A stretch of 56,020 nucleotides of DNA. It comes from an uncultured Bulleidia sp. (GTDB lineage: Bacteria; Bacillota_I; Bacilli_A; Erysipelotrichales; Erysipelotrichaceae). The position numbers and the translations under genes are program-made. The notes beneath the pieces were generated by a model, which saw nothing but the letters and a program-made list of their open reading frames with translations, had not been told where the DNA came from and did no database searches. The DNA lies in contig CAKVBD010000014.1 of assembly GCA_934725105.1 (NCBI GenBank), positions 1-56,020 on the forward strand, in the 5' to 3' direction. Below are positions 16,155 to 24,371 of this stretch, one piece after another (position 1 is the stretch's first letter; every line of letters starts with the position of its first letter).

Positions 16155-17515
16155 TAGTCTGTGTGATCTTCTGGCATTGTCTGAAAGAAATAAGTGATGA
16201 ATGGAAGGGTAATGATAGAAGCAATGATTTCAGAAATGGATTGTGCTGTTTCTAGCCCATTGAGTCCAAAGCACGCATTCAGGATAACAATACATGGAAT
16301 GAGAGATAAGCCAGAACGCAGCGCTGCTAGAAAAGTAGCAGCTTTTGCTTTTCCAATAGATTGAAACAACATATTTCCATACATTGTAACTGGCATCAAT
16401 ATGAGTGAAATGGAATACCAGTGCAGTGTTCTAACACCAATTTCAATAACTTCTGGATCATTTCTGAAAATAGAAACAAGAGAAGAAGCATTGAAGAATG
16501 AAAATACAGATAAGAAGATCATGATCAATGTTCCTAGTTTCATCGCAAAGAAGAATCCTTGCTTTACTCTAGAATAGTATTTTGCACCATAGTTAAATGC
16601 AGAAACAGGCTGAAATCCTTGTCCAATACCAATGGCGATGCAGAACATGAAATTGATGATACGCGTCACAATAGAAATGGCTGCGACTGCTGCATCACCG
16701 TAAATACCAGCCGTTCCATTCAATACCATTGTTGAAACAGAGTTTAAGCCTTGACGGAATAAAGAAGGCATTCCTGTAGAGATGATATCTTGGTATACAA
16801 TGCGTCTTGTTGAAAAATCTTTGAGATGAAAACTGGATTGTGTCTTTCCTTGTAAATAAGGAATCATTAATACAAACATCGAAATATATTGAGAAATGGC
16901 AGTAGATAAGCCAGCACCAGCAATTCCCATATGAAAGATATTGATCAAGATATAGTCACCAAAGATATTCAATACGCCACCAAGTGTTAAACCAATCATC
17001 GCAAAGAATGCTTTTCCTTCATAGCGAAGAATGTTATTCATGACACAGCTGCTAGTCATTGCAGCACCAGCAATCAGAATATAGATACCGTAGGTACGTG
17101 CGTATGGAAGAATTGTTGATGTACTTCCTAACAGTCTCATGAATGGATCAATGAATAGAAGTCCAAAAATCATGATTACGACACCAACAAGAATTGAACA
17201 CCAGAAAGAAGTGGATGCATATTCTTTTGCACTTTGTACATCATGATTGCCTAGTTTTCTTGCGATATTTGCACCTGCACCATGTCCAAACATAAAGCCA
17301 AATGCCTGCAAGATTGCCATGAGTCCAAAAACAATTCCTGTAGCGCCAGAAGCACTTGTTCCAAGTGTTCCTACAAAGTAGGTATCTGCCATATTGTAGA
17401 TGCTTGTTACAAGCATACTGATTACTGTAGGCAGACCTAGAGATAAAATAAGTTTTGACACAGGTGTCTGTGTCATTCTTTGATACTGTGAATCAATTTG
17501 TTTTGTATTTTCCAT
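16154..17515 (-). CDS. MATE family efflux transporter
   Basis: A 453-residue inner-membrane protein with twelve predicted hydrophobic segments in two bundles, the MATE (MOP superfamily) layout. Typical elements are the first-helix PTVISMLVTSIYNMADTYFVG and the repeat-two GMPSLFRQGLNSVSTMVLN. It would export cationic drugs or metabolites using Na+ or H+; which one cannot be told. Length is usual for the family. I prefer the start at 17515 (MENTKQID), seven bases after a TATAAT on the reverse strand and without a Shine-Dalgarno sequence. An in-frame ATG at 17533 is less likely because it lies upstream of that -10. Confidence 0.9.
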   Translation of the reverse strand: MENTKQIDSQYQRMTQTPVSKLILSLGLPTVISMLVTSIYNMADTYFVGTLGTSASGATGIVFGLMAILQAFGFMFGHGAGANIARKLGNHDVQSAKEYASTSFWCSILVGVVIMIFGLLFIDPFMRLLGSTSTILPYARTYGIYILIAGAAMTSSCVMNNILRYEGKAFFAMIGLTLGGVLNIFGDYILINIFHMGIAGAGLSTAISQYISMFVLMIPYLQGKTQSSFHLKDFSTRRIVYQDIISTGMPSLFRQGLNSVSTMVLNGTAGIYGDAAVAAISIVTRIINFMFCIAIGIGQGFQPVSAFNYGAKYYSRVKQGFFFAMKLGTLIMIFLSVFSFFNASSLVSIFRNDPEVIEIGVRTLHWYSISLILMPVTMYGNMLFQSIGKAKAATFLAALRSGLSLIPCIVILNACFGLNGLETAQSISEIIASIITLPFITYFFQTMPEDHTD

Positions 17516-17522
17516 AGCATGT

Positions 17523-17528
17523 ATTATA
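17523..17528 (-). promoter_or_regulatory. -10 element, leaderless type
   Basis: Reverse-strand TATAAT is followed by seven bases and then the MATE start codon at 17515. No ribosome binding site lies between them. Confidence 0.5.
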
Positions 17529-17551
17529 TGCATTTTTTGAAAAAGTGAAAG

Positions 17552-17583
17552 AAAAAAGGAATGAAATATTGTTCCATTCCTTT
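17552..17583 (-). terminator. Terminator of the GH1 gene
   Basis: Reverse-strand AAAGGAATG/CATTCCTTT stem followed by T tract, 7 bases after the glycosidase stop. Confidence 0.8.
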
Positions 17584-17589
17584 CAGAAA

Positions 17590-19050
17590 TTATAATTCTT
17601 CACCGTTTGTTTCAATCACGTGTTTATACCAGTCAAATGACTTTTTCTTGCTTCTAGACAAGTCACCTTCACCAGCGTTGTTCTTGTTGACATAGATGAA
17701 ACCATAACGCTTATCCATTTCACCAGTAGATGCAGAAACGATATCAATTGGTGCCCACATCTGATAGCCTAATAGATCAACACCTTCTTCATTGACTGCA
17801 TCTCTCATCGCTTCAATGTGATTTCTTAAATATGCAATACGGTAATCATCATTGACGGAACCATCTTCTTCCTTCTTGTCATATGCACCAAGACCATTTT
17901 CAACAATCATCATTGGCAAGTGATAGCGGTCTTCCAGGTAGCTGAGGGAATAACGTAATCCAAGTGGATCAATTGGCCATCCCCAGTCAGATGTTTTCAG
18001 ATATGGATTTGCTACAACATCACTTGGTGTACCATTATCTTCCATTGCGAAGTTTCCTTCAGAGAATTCATAGTGATCATTGCCTTCATGCCATGCAGTT
18101 GCCATAGACATATAGTAAGAGAAACCAATATAGTCAACAGTACCTTTCTTGAGATCTTCTCTTTCTTCATTGCTGAGATCGATCTGATATCCCTTTCTTT
18201 CCCAGTATTTTTCAAGATAGCCAGGAATAATACCTGTGCAGTGAACATCAGCGAACCAGTATCTTCTATGATTTGCGGAAGTGAATTCCATCATATCTCT
18301 AGGATTACATGTCGCAGGGTAGATTGGAACAAATGCAATCATGCATCCAATCATGTTTTCTGGATCAATTTCGTGACCAATCTGTACTGCTTTTGCACTG
18401 GCAACGAGTTCATTGATACCAGACTGGTACATCATAAACTGGTTGTCTGGATTGTTATCAGTTGTTAGAATTGCACCTTCCTGCAGCATATGATGTGCAC
18501 ATTCATTTGCACCCTGGTTATTGATTTCGTTGAATGTCATCCAGTACTTTACTTTGCCCTTATATCTTTCGAAGCATGTTTTAGCGAAAGTAACAAAGAA
18601 ATCAATACATCTCTTATCCATAAAACCATTGTATTTTTTAGCCAGGTTATATGGAAGTTCAAAATGAGATAGTGTGATGACTGGTTCAATATTATATTGA
18701 TGCATTGTATCAAACATGTCATCGTAGAACTTTAAGCCTTCTTCATTTGGTGCAGCATCATCTCCATTTGGATAGATTCTTGACCATGCGATAGAAGTAC
18801 GGAAAGCTTTGAATCCCATTTCTGCAAATAAAGCAATATCTTCCTTGTAATGATGATAGAAATCAATGGCTTCATGGTTAGGATAGTTTTCTCCTTCTAC
18901 GATACCATCTGTAATACGACGTGGAATACCATTTCCACCGGCAGTCATAACATCAGCGATAGATGGTCCTTTTCCACCTTCATTCCAGCCACCTTCCAGC
19001 TGGTGAGCAGCAACAGCGCCACCCCATAAGAAATCTTTACGAAATCCCAT
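17590..19050 (-). CDS. 6-phospho-beta-glucosidase, GH1
   Basis: A 486-residue family 1 glycoside hydrolase with retaining mechanism. The acid/base Glu is E175 in MTFNEINNQ and the nucleophile is in MIVENGLGAYD. The N terminus FRKDFLWGGAVAAHQLEGGW is the GH1 entry motif. Its closest recognisable group is the bacterial BglA/BglH phospho-glucosidases acting on PTS-imported cellobiose or aryl-glucosides. The phosphate-binding C-terminal region KKSFDWYKHVI supports the 6-phospho type. No PTS gene lies next to it, so its substrate supply is elsewhere. AGGAGG precedes the ATG. Single-gene transcript ending at 17552-17583. Confidence 0.92.
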   Translation of the reverse strand: MGFRKDFLWGGAVAAHQLEGGWNEGGKGPSIADVMTAGGNGIPRRITDGIVEGENYPNHEAIDFYHHYKEDIALFAEMGFKAFRTSIAWSRIYPNGDDAAPNEEGLKFYDDMFDTMHQYNIEPVITLSHFELPYNLAKKYNGFMDKRCIDFFVTFAKTCFERYKGKVKYWMTFNEINNQGANECAHHMLQEGAILTTDNNPDNQFMMYQSGINELVASAKAVQIGHEIDPENMIGCMIAFVPIYPATCNPRDMMEFTSANHRRYWFADVHCTGIIPGYLEKYWERKGYQIDLSNEEREDLKKGTVDYIGFSYYMSMATAWHEGNDHYEFSEGNFAMEDNGTPSDVVANPYLKTSDWGWPIDPLGLRYSLSYLEDRYHLPMMIVENGLGAYDKKEEDGSVNDDYRIAYLRNHIEAMRDAVNEEGVDLLGYQMWAPIDIVSASTGEMDKRYGFIYVNKNNAGEGDLSRSKKKSFDWYKHVIETNGEEL

Positions 19051-19114
19051 TATGTTTTTCCTCCTGAATATGCTTTCATTTTATCATTTTGAAATGTTGT
19101 TTGAAAGAATGATG

Positions 19115-19120
19115 TATAAT
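19115..19120 (+). promoter_or_regulatory. -10 element, leaderless type
   Basis: A perfect TATAAT, then six bases (CTTTAC), then the ATG at 19127. A purine start at the A of the ATG is the expected transcription start. Confidence 0.6.
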
Positions 19121-19126
19121 CTTTAC

Positions 19127-19699
19127 ATGGATATTAGAAAATACATTGCAGACTACAAACCTTATAATGAACAGGAAGCAAATGATCAGAAACAGATGCT
19201 GAAATGGATTGATACAGGATTGGATTTATTTATAAGAGAGAATGGAATGGCACATTTTACTTCGAGTGCATGGGTATGTGATCAAAGTCATCAGCATATC
19301 TTGATGGCATATCACAATATTTATCAGTCATACAGCTGGCTGGGAGGCCATAATGATGGTGATCAGGATTTTAAGCATGTTGCATGTAAAGAAGTGAAAG
19401 AAGAAAGTGGTGTTGAACATTTAAAGCTGTTAAGTGATGCTATATTTTCCCTGGAAATCTTAACAGTCGATGGTCATATCAAACATGGTGTATATGTCCC
19501 AGGTCATCTGCATCTGAATTTAACATATGTATTTGAAGCAGACAGGAATGATCCTGTATTTGTCAAGGAAGATGAAAACAGTGCAGTGAACTGGTTTGCA
19601 AAGCAGGAAGCCATTGAAAAGAGCAGTGAAGAATGGTTCCGTACACATATCTATAATAAACTGAATGAAAAATTAGAATTACTGGATCAAAAAAAATAG
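19127..19699 (+). CDS. NUDIX hydrolase
   Basis: A 190-residue NUDIX family pyrophosphohydrolase. The box is GGHNDGDQDFKHVACKEVKEESG, divided here for reading into GGHNDGDQD and KEVKEESGV; Lys replaces the usual Arg and Asp the first Glu, within family variation. The N-terminal 45 residues are helical. NUDIX enzymes cleave nucleoside diphosphates linked to another group; this substrate is unknown. A longer ORF starting at 19052 would precede the promoter. I choose ATG 19127 because of its exact spacing from TATAAT, implying a leaderless mRNA. It converges on the MalY-type gene, sharing a terminator. Confidence 0.85.
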   Translation: MDIRKYIADYKPYNEQEANDQKQMLKWIDTGLDLFIRENGMAHFTSSAWVCDQSHQHILMAYHNIYQSYSWLGGHNDGDQDFKHVACKEVKEESGVEHLKLLSDAIFSLEILTVDGHIKHGVYVPGHLHLNLTYVFEADRNDPVFVKEDENSAVNWFAKQEAIEKSSEEWFRTHIYNKLNEKLELLDQKK

Positions 19700-19717
19700 C
19701 ACACTGTGCTATTTTTT
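19689..19717. terminator. Bidirectional terminator
   Basis: AAAAATAGCA/TGCTATTTTT stem with a CACTG loop. It overlaps the NUDIX stop codon and the stop codon of the opposite-strand aminotransferase. Confidence 0.85.
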
Positions 19718-20924
19718 AAAATACATATGTTTTTAAACGATCAAATGCTTCTTTGACTCTAGAGAGTGGCAATGCAAGATTGATACGAATGGAATAAGGT
19801 CCATGGAATGGTCTGCCATCCTGCCAGTATACGCCATATTCCCATCCTTTATGAAGGATTGTTTCAATATCAACGTTATTTTCTTTACAATATTGTTCAC
19901 AGTCAATGAATAACATGTATGTTCCCTGTGGCTTTGCTAATGAGACGCCCTTGAAGTTTTCTTTGATAAAATCATAGGCATAGTTTACATTGCCGGTAAT
20001 AGTTTCACAAAGTTCATCAGCCCATTCATAACCTTCTTTCTTATATGCACCAATCAAAGCATACATAGAAAGAACATTCATGGAATTATAATGTGAAAGG
20101 GAAGATTCCTTTTCAACACGTTCTCTCAGCCAGTCGTTGTAAATAATGTGGTAAGAGCCAATCAATCCCGCAAGGTTGAATGTCTTGCTTGGTGCATACA
20201 TTGCAGCTGTATGCGTTCTAGCATATTCATTGACGGATTGTGTTGGGATATGCTTGTTGCCGTCTAAGATAATATCTGACCAGATTTCATCTGAAACGAT
20301 CCATACGTTATGCTTTTCAAATAATGCAACTGCTTTTTCAAGTTCTTCTTTTTCCCAGACTCTTCCACATGGGTTATATGGACTGCAGATGATCGCAACA
20401 TGAATATGATTTTCTACGATCTTCTTTTCCATATCTTCATAATCCATTCTCCAGACATTATTTTCATCTAATTTCAGAGGAGATAAGACCATGTTATAAC
20501 CATTATTTTCAAGTGCGTGTGTAAAACCAATATATGTTGGAGAATTTAATAAAACATTATCACCTTTAGAAGCCAATACATTTAAAGCAGAAATAACGCC
20601 GCCTAAAACACCATTTTCATATCCGATGTGTTTTTTCTCTAAGCCTTCCACATGATTTCTTGTCTTATGCCATTGAATGATACTGTCAAAGTATTCTTCT
20701 CTTGGTTCAAAGTAACCATATGTTGGATGGTTTACTCTTTCGATGATACTTTCTGCGATTGTAGGGCATGCTGGGAAATTCATATCCGCAACCCACATAG
20801 GAATGACATCAAATCCTTCTTTTCTTTTGACATCTTTAAATGCGCCAGCCTGGTTTGTAGGTAAGTCAACAGCGATTGCATCTTTTCCAGCTCTGTCTAA
20901 AATTGATTCAAAATCATACTTCAT
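19716..20924 (-). CDS. MalY/PatB-type cystathionine beta-lyase (PLP)
   Basis: A 402-residue fold-type I PLP enzyme of the MalY/PatB group, C-S lyases that cleave cystathionine or cysteine conjugates to thiol, pyruvate and ammonia. Diagnostic parts are VIPMWVADMNFP near the N terminus, SPYNPCGRVW, VSDEIWSDI (PLP Asp and neighbours), and APSKTFNLAGL, in which Lys forms the Schiff base. The C-terminal SIRINLALP carries the carboxylate-binding Arg. GGGAGG precedes the ATG and a reverse-strand TATAAT lies in the 39-base gap after the upstream rluA-like gene. A link to the cysteine operon at 14-16 kb is metabolic, not positional. Confidence 0.9.
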   Translation of the reverse strand: MKYDFESILDRAGKDAIAVDLPTNQAGAFKDVKRKEGFDVIPMWVADMNFPACPTIAESIIERVNHPTYGYFEPREEYFDSIIQWHKTRNHVEGLEKKHIGYENGVLGGVISALNVLASKGDNVLLNSPTYIGFTHALENNGYNMVLSPLKLDENNVWRMDYEDMEKKIVENHIHVAIICSPYNPCGRVWEKEELEKAVALFEKHNVWIVSDEIWSDIILDGNKHIPTQSVNEYARTHTAAMYAPSKTFNLAGLIGSYHIIYNDWLRERVEKESSLSHYNSMNVLSMYALIGAYKKEGYEWADELCETITGNVNYAYDFIKENFKGVSLAKPQGTYMLFIDCEQYCKENNVDIETILHKGWEYGVYWQDGRPFHGPYSIRINLALPLSRVKEAFDRLKTYVF

Positions 20925-20963
20925 TGCTTTTCTCCTCCCAAATTTTGAATGACCATATTATAA

Positions 20964-21872
20964 TCACTTTTTGTTCGTTACAATGTTACAAAAATCAAAA
21001 AATAAGTAATCTTTTAAAAATTTATCTGAAATATTTATTTTATTTTCATTGACTGGATCAAAAAATGAAATTTCATAAGCAAATAATCCCATTTTTTTAA
21101 AATCTCTGGATGGTTTTCCATACATTGGATCATTCACAATTGGTAAACCATTTGAAGAAAGATGCACACGGATCTGATGTGTTCTTCCTGTTTCCAGGAT
21201 ACAGCGAACAAGTTCATAATTGTCTTTCTTTTCAATGATTTCAACATGTGTCAATGCATCTTTTCCATTTGAAGAAATACGATATTTATTTGATACATGT
21301 CGATCTTTTCCAATTGCCTGATGAATATCAAAGCATGATCCCACTTTTTTATTTCCATACGTGATTGCAAGATACGCACGATGAATTTTCTTTTCTTCCA
21401 TTGCCTGATCTAAATATGGCTGAAAGAAAGGAATCAATGAGTATAAGACAATACCAGTCGTATCTTTATCTAAGCGATGCAGAGGTCGTACAGAAGTATG
21501 GATGTCATTGTCTTTGAAGTATCTTGCAACTTGTGCATTAAGACAATCCTGATCATTCTCTTCTCCATGAATAATACATCCTGCATCTTTATGGACTGCT
21601 AAAATAAAATCATCTTTGTATAGAACCGTACATGGCTTTTTTCCAATGACCCAGTCAATGTCATGTTTGTCTAGTAACAGTTTAATATCTTTTCCATTAA
21701 TCTTTTCATGAACATCTTTTACAACAATGTCATTTAAATACAATTGCTTGTTTAATAACAAAAGGTAACGATTCTTTTTTGATTGTTTATAGTGTTCTAG
21801 AAAATCCAATATTGTTTCAAAACGATCTGTGTTATGAAATGTAATGGATGTACTCGTACATTCGTAATTCAT
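20964..21872 (-). CDS. RluA-family pseudouridine synthase
   Basis: A 302-residue RNA pseudouridine synthase. The catalytic motif HRLDKDTTG is intact (Asp nucleophile), with RAYLAITYG and GRTHQIRVHLSSNGLPIVND downstream, the RluA order. An N-terminal S4-like stretch (residues 20-80) is weakly recognisable. The target uridines, in 23S rRNA or tRNA, cannot be inferred. The start codon follows an extended -10 (TGCTAAAAT on the reverse strand) by six bases with no Shine-Dalgarno, so the mRNA is probably leaderless. It is divergent from the Y-family polymerase, and the two start codons are only 41 bases apart. Confidence 0.9.
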   Translation of the reverse strand: MNYECTSTSITFHNTDRFETILDFLEHYKQSKKNRYLLLLNKQLYLNDIVVKDVHEKINGKDIKLLLDKHDIDWVIGKKPCTVLYKDDFILAVHKDAGCIIHGEENDQDCLNAQVARYFKDNDIHTSVRPLHRLDKDTTGIVLYSLIPFFQPYLDQAMEEKKIHRAYLAITYGNKKVGSCFDIHQAIGKDRHVSNKYRISSNGKDALTHVEIIEKKDNYELVRCILETGRTHQIRVHLSSNGLPIVNDPMYGKPSRDFKKMGLFAYEISFFDPVNENKINISDKFLKDYLFFDFCNIVTNKK

Positions 21873-21878
21873 ATATCC

Positions 21879-21906
21879 ATTTTAGCAAAACTAAATATGA
21901 TATGAT
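21879..21906. promoter_or_regulatory. Divergent pair of extended -10 promoters
   Basis: Reverse strand: TG-C-TAAAAT (hexamer at 21879-21884), then 6 bases to the rluA-like ATG. Forward strand: TG-A-TATGAT (hexamer at 21901-21906), then 7 bases to the polymerase ATG. Both -10s fit in a 41-base gap, so the RNA polymerase footprints must overlap. Confidence 0.6.
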
Positions 21907-21913
21907 ACTGCAT

Positions 21914-23383
21914 ATGCAGACAAATAGAACATATATCGCAATTGATCTGAAATCATTCTATGCTTCTTGTGAGTGTCAGGAAAGAGGGCTGGATGCTTTG
22001 AAAACAAATCTTGTTGTGGCGGATGCATCAAAAACAGACAAGACAATTTGTCTTGCGGTTTCTCCATCGCTGAAGAAATATGGCATCAGTGGCAGAGCGA
22101 GATTATTTGAAGTTAGAGCGAAAGTCAAAGAAATTAACGCAGAGCGTGCAAGAAATATTCAGCATCAGCCATTTCGTACTTCAAGTATGTATGATGATGA
22201 ATTGAAAGATCCATATACAAAACTGGATTTTTTAATTGCACCGCCTAGAATGGCAACATATATTGCATATTCTTCAAGTATTTATGAAATCTATCTTCGC
22301 TATATCGCAAAAGATGATATTCATGTATATTCCATTGATGAAGTATTTATTGATGCAACGGATTACTTGAAAATCTATCACATGAACGCACATGATTTTG
22401 CGAGAAAACTAATTCAGGAAGTATTGAAAGAAACGGGGATTACCGCAACTGCAGGCATCGCAAGCAACCTGTATTTATGTAAATGTGCAATGGATATTGT
22501 TGCGAAACATATTCCTGCAGATAAAGATGGCGTTAGAATTGCGGAGTTGGATGAGTATTCGTACCGTAAATTATTATGGACGCATCGACCATTAACGGAC
22601 TTCTGGCGTGTTGGAAAAGGTATCGCAAAACGACTTGAGAATGCGGGTATTTTAACGATGGGGGATATTGCGAGATGTTCTGTTGGTAAATACGAAGATG
22701 AGTATAATGAAGATCTTCTGTACCAGATGTTTGGAATCAATGCGGAACTATTGATTGATCACGCATGGGGCATAGAACCGTGTACAATAAAAGATATCAA
22801 AGCCTATCGACCATTGAACCATTCCTGTGGGATTGGACAGGTTTTATCAGAACCATACACATATGAAAAAGCAAAGATCATTGTGAAAGAGATGTGCGAA
22901 CAATTATCTTTGAAACTCATGCAGAATCATGTAAATGCGGAGAGTATTACATTAACTGTCGGCTATGATATTTCTTCTATGACACCCAATTATACAGGAG
23001 AAGTTGTTACGGATGGGTATGGAAGAGAACTTCCAAAATCAGCCCATGGCTCATATCGGTTTGATGTACGTACTTCTACAACTTCTAAATTGATTATGGC
23101 ATGCATGAAAATCTATGAAGCAAAAGTGAATCCTTCTTTGTTGATCCGAAGAATTACTTTAAGTGCAGCAAATATTAAAAATGCATCATTCGCACAATAC
23201 CAGCAGACAAGCTTGTTTGATACACAGCCTGCTGAAGAAGATGAGAGTGAGAAAAAGGCGGAAGAAGCAATTTTGAAAATCAAGAAGAAGTATGGAAAAA
23301 ATGCGGTATTGAAGGGAATTGATTTGACTGAAGGAGCTACGACAAAATTAAGAAATGCTCAGATTGGAGGACATAAGGCATGA
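21914..23383 (+). CDS. Y-family DNA polymerase (UmuC/UvrX type)
   Basis: A 489-residue translesion polymerase. The catalytic motifs are AIDLKSFYASCE (first Asp near the N terminus) and VYSIDEVFIDATDYL (Asp-Glu pair). A helix-hairpin-helix region (VGKGIAKRLENAGILTMGDIA) and a little-finger domain follow. The C-terminal TSLFD resembles a beta-clamp binding motif (QxxLF-like). The best match is the Gram-positive UvrX/YqjW group often carried on mobile elements, which pair with YolD proteins as here. Start at ATG 21914 immediately after an extended -10, so leaderless. The next gene overlaps by 4 bases (ATGA), meaning translational coupling. No LexA box is evident. Confidence 0.9.
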   Translation: MQTNRTYIAIDLKSFYASCECQERGLDALKTNLVVADASKTDKTICLAVSPSLKKYGISGRARLFEVRAKVKEINAERARNIQHQPFRTSSMYDDELKDPYTKLDFLIAPPRMATYIAYSSSIYEIYLRYIAKDDIHVYSIDEVFIDATDYLKIYHMNAHDFARKLIQEVLKETGITATAGIASNLYLCKCAMDIVAKHIPADKDGVRIAELDEYSYRKLLWTHRPLTDFWRVGKGIAKRLENAGILTMGDIARCSVGKYEDEYNEDLLYQMFGINAELLIDHAWGIEPCTIKDIKAYRPLNHSCGIGQVLSEPYTYEKAKIIVKEMCEQLSLKLMQNHVNAESITLTVGYDISSMTPNYTGEVVTDGYGRELPKSAHGSYRFDVRTSTTSKLIMACMKIYEAKVNPSLLIRRITLSAANIKNASFAQYQQTSLFDTQPAEEDESEKKAEEAILKIKKKYGKNAVLKGIDLTEGATTKLRNAQIGGHKA

Positions 23384-23799
23384 AGTATGTATCCAAAGAT
23401 CAGAATGATCCACATCGCTATGATGATCTTTTAAACATGGAACGTCCACTTTCTCAACATAAAGCATTATCTATGGCACAGCGTGCTGCACAGTTTGCAA
23501 GCTTTGATGCGTTGGATGGGTATAAAGATACAATTCAGGAAAATGGAAGAATTACTGTAGAACAGATCGAATTATCAGATGATGAAAAACAAGTTATTGA
23601 TACAATACTACAGTCTCTAAAAGAAAATATTTCTTCCCACCCGTACGTTACAGTTACATATTTTGTACAAGATCCTTTGAAAGAGGGAGGCATGTATGAA
23701 ACGCTTAGTGAGCGTGTAAAGAAAATTGAATTTGGTGGTGTGGAATTAGAAAGTGGAACTGTTATCGCAATCCAGGATATCATTCAAATAGATATATGA
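23380..23799 (+). CDS. YolD-like protein
   Basis: A 139-residue protein of the YolD-like family, recognised by the ERPLSQHKALSMAQRAAQFASFDAL region and the following beta-strand half (VTYFVQDPLKEGGMYETLSERVKKIEF). YolD proteins are encoded beside Y-family polymerases in Bacillota and are proposed UmuD-like partners, though their biochemical role is not firmly established. The start codon overlaps the polymerase stop (ATGA). No catalytic residues can be assigned. A bidirectional terminator follows. Confidence 0.82.
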   Translation: MKYVSKDQNDPHRYDDLLNMERPLSQHKALSMAQRAAQFASFDALDGYKDTIQENGRITVEQIELSDDEKQVIDTILQSLKENISSHPYVTVTYFVQDPLKEGGMYETLSERVKKIEFGGVELESGTVIAIQDIIQIDI

Positions 23800-23827
23800 A
23801 AAACAGAAGATTGTGTCTTCTGTTTTA
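23800..23827. terminator. Bidirectional terminator
   Basis: AAACAGAAGA/TCTTCTGTTT stem with a TTGTG loop, T-rich on both sides, between the YolD gene and the convergent phosphodiesterase. Confidence 0.85.
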
Positions 23828-24301
23828 TTGATATGGCTGGTATGTCATGCGTTTTGCTTCACATGAATTCTTATCTAATGTAACGAGCATGTAGCTTGGC
23901 TGTGATCCATCACGAGGTTGTGTAATTGATCCAGGATTACAGAGATGAATTCCATCAATGATTTCATCACAGTACACATGAGAATGTCCAAAGAAAACAA
24001 TATCGCAGTTATTTCTTTTTGCGCAGCGTACAATTGCTTCCTTGTTTACAAAGGAAGAAGAAAATAGAACATGTCCATGTAGAATCAAGATTCTATGATT
24101 CTCTAATACAATGATTTCTCCATTTGGGTACCATGCAGGATTATCACAGTTCCCCGCAACGACAATCATTCCTTTTGCATATTCCTTTGGCAAACAGATA
24201 TCTCCACAATGAATCATGCAGTCCGCATCTTCGTAGGTAGAGCGAATATATGCCAGTGGCTGTTTTAAACCATGTGAGTCACTTAATACAATCAATTTCA
24301 T
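23825..24301 (-). CDS. YfcE/MJ0936-type metallophosphoesterase
   Basis: A 158-residue calcineurin-like phosphodiesterase. The metal motifs are in order: LSDSHG (Asp, His), MIHCGDIC, VAGNCDNP, LHGHV and FFGHSHVY. Small enzymes of this group hydrolyse phosphodiesters such as bis-pNPP in vitro; the natural substrate is unclear. The start codon lies six bases after TG-T-AATAAT on the reverse strand with no Shine-Dalgarno sequence, another probable leaderless gene. It is monocistronic between two hairpins. Confidence 0.88.
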   Translation of the reverse strand: MKLIVLSDSHGLKQPLAYIRSTYEDADCMIHCGDICLPKEYAKGMIVVAGNCDNPAWYPNGEIIVLENHRILILHGHVLFSSSFVNKEAIVRCAKRNNCDIVFFGHSHVYCDEIIDGIHLCNPGSITQPRDGSQPSYMLVTLDKNSCEAKRMTYQPYQ

Positions 24302-24307
24302 AACAGA

Positions 24308-24316
24308 ATTATTACA
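24308..24316 (-). promoter_or_regulatory. Extended -10 promoter, leaderless type
   Basis: Reverse-strand TG-T-AATAAT, with its hexamer ending six bases before the ATG at 24301. The hexamer has one mismatch to consensus. Confidence 0.4.
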
Positions 24317-24336
24317 TGGCAGCTAGAGAAAAGCCA

Positions 24337-24366
24337 ATAAAAAATGCCATTCAGTGAATGACATTT
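24337..24366 (-). terminator. Terminator of the MBOAT-to-AKR operon
   Basis: Reverse-strand AAATGTCATTC/GAATGGCATTT stem with one G-T pair, ACTG loop, then a T6 run. Confidence 0.8.
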
Positions 24367-24371
24367 GTGAT

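Noticed and set aside
19052..19126. Longer N terminus of the NUDIX protein
   Set aside because: It would lie upstream of the TATAAT at 19115 and gives a hydrophobic stretch not typical for the family.
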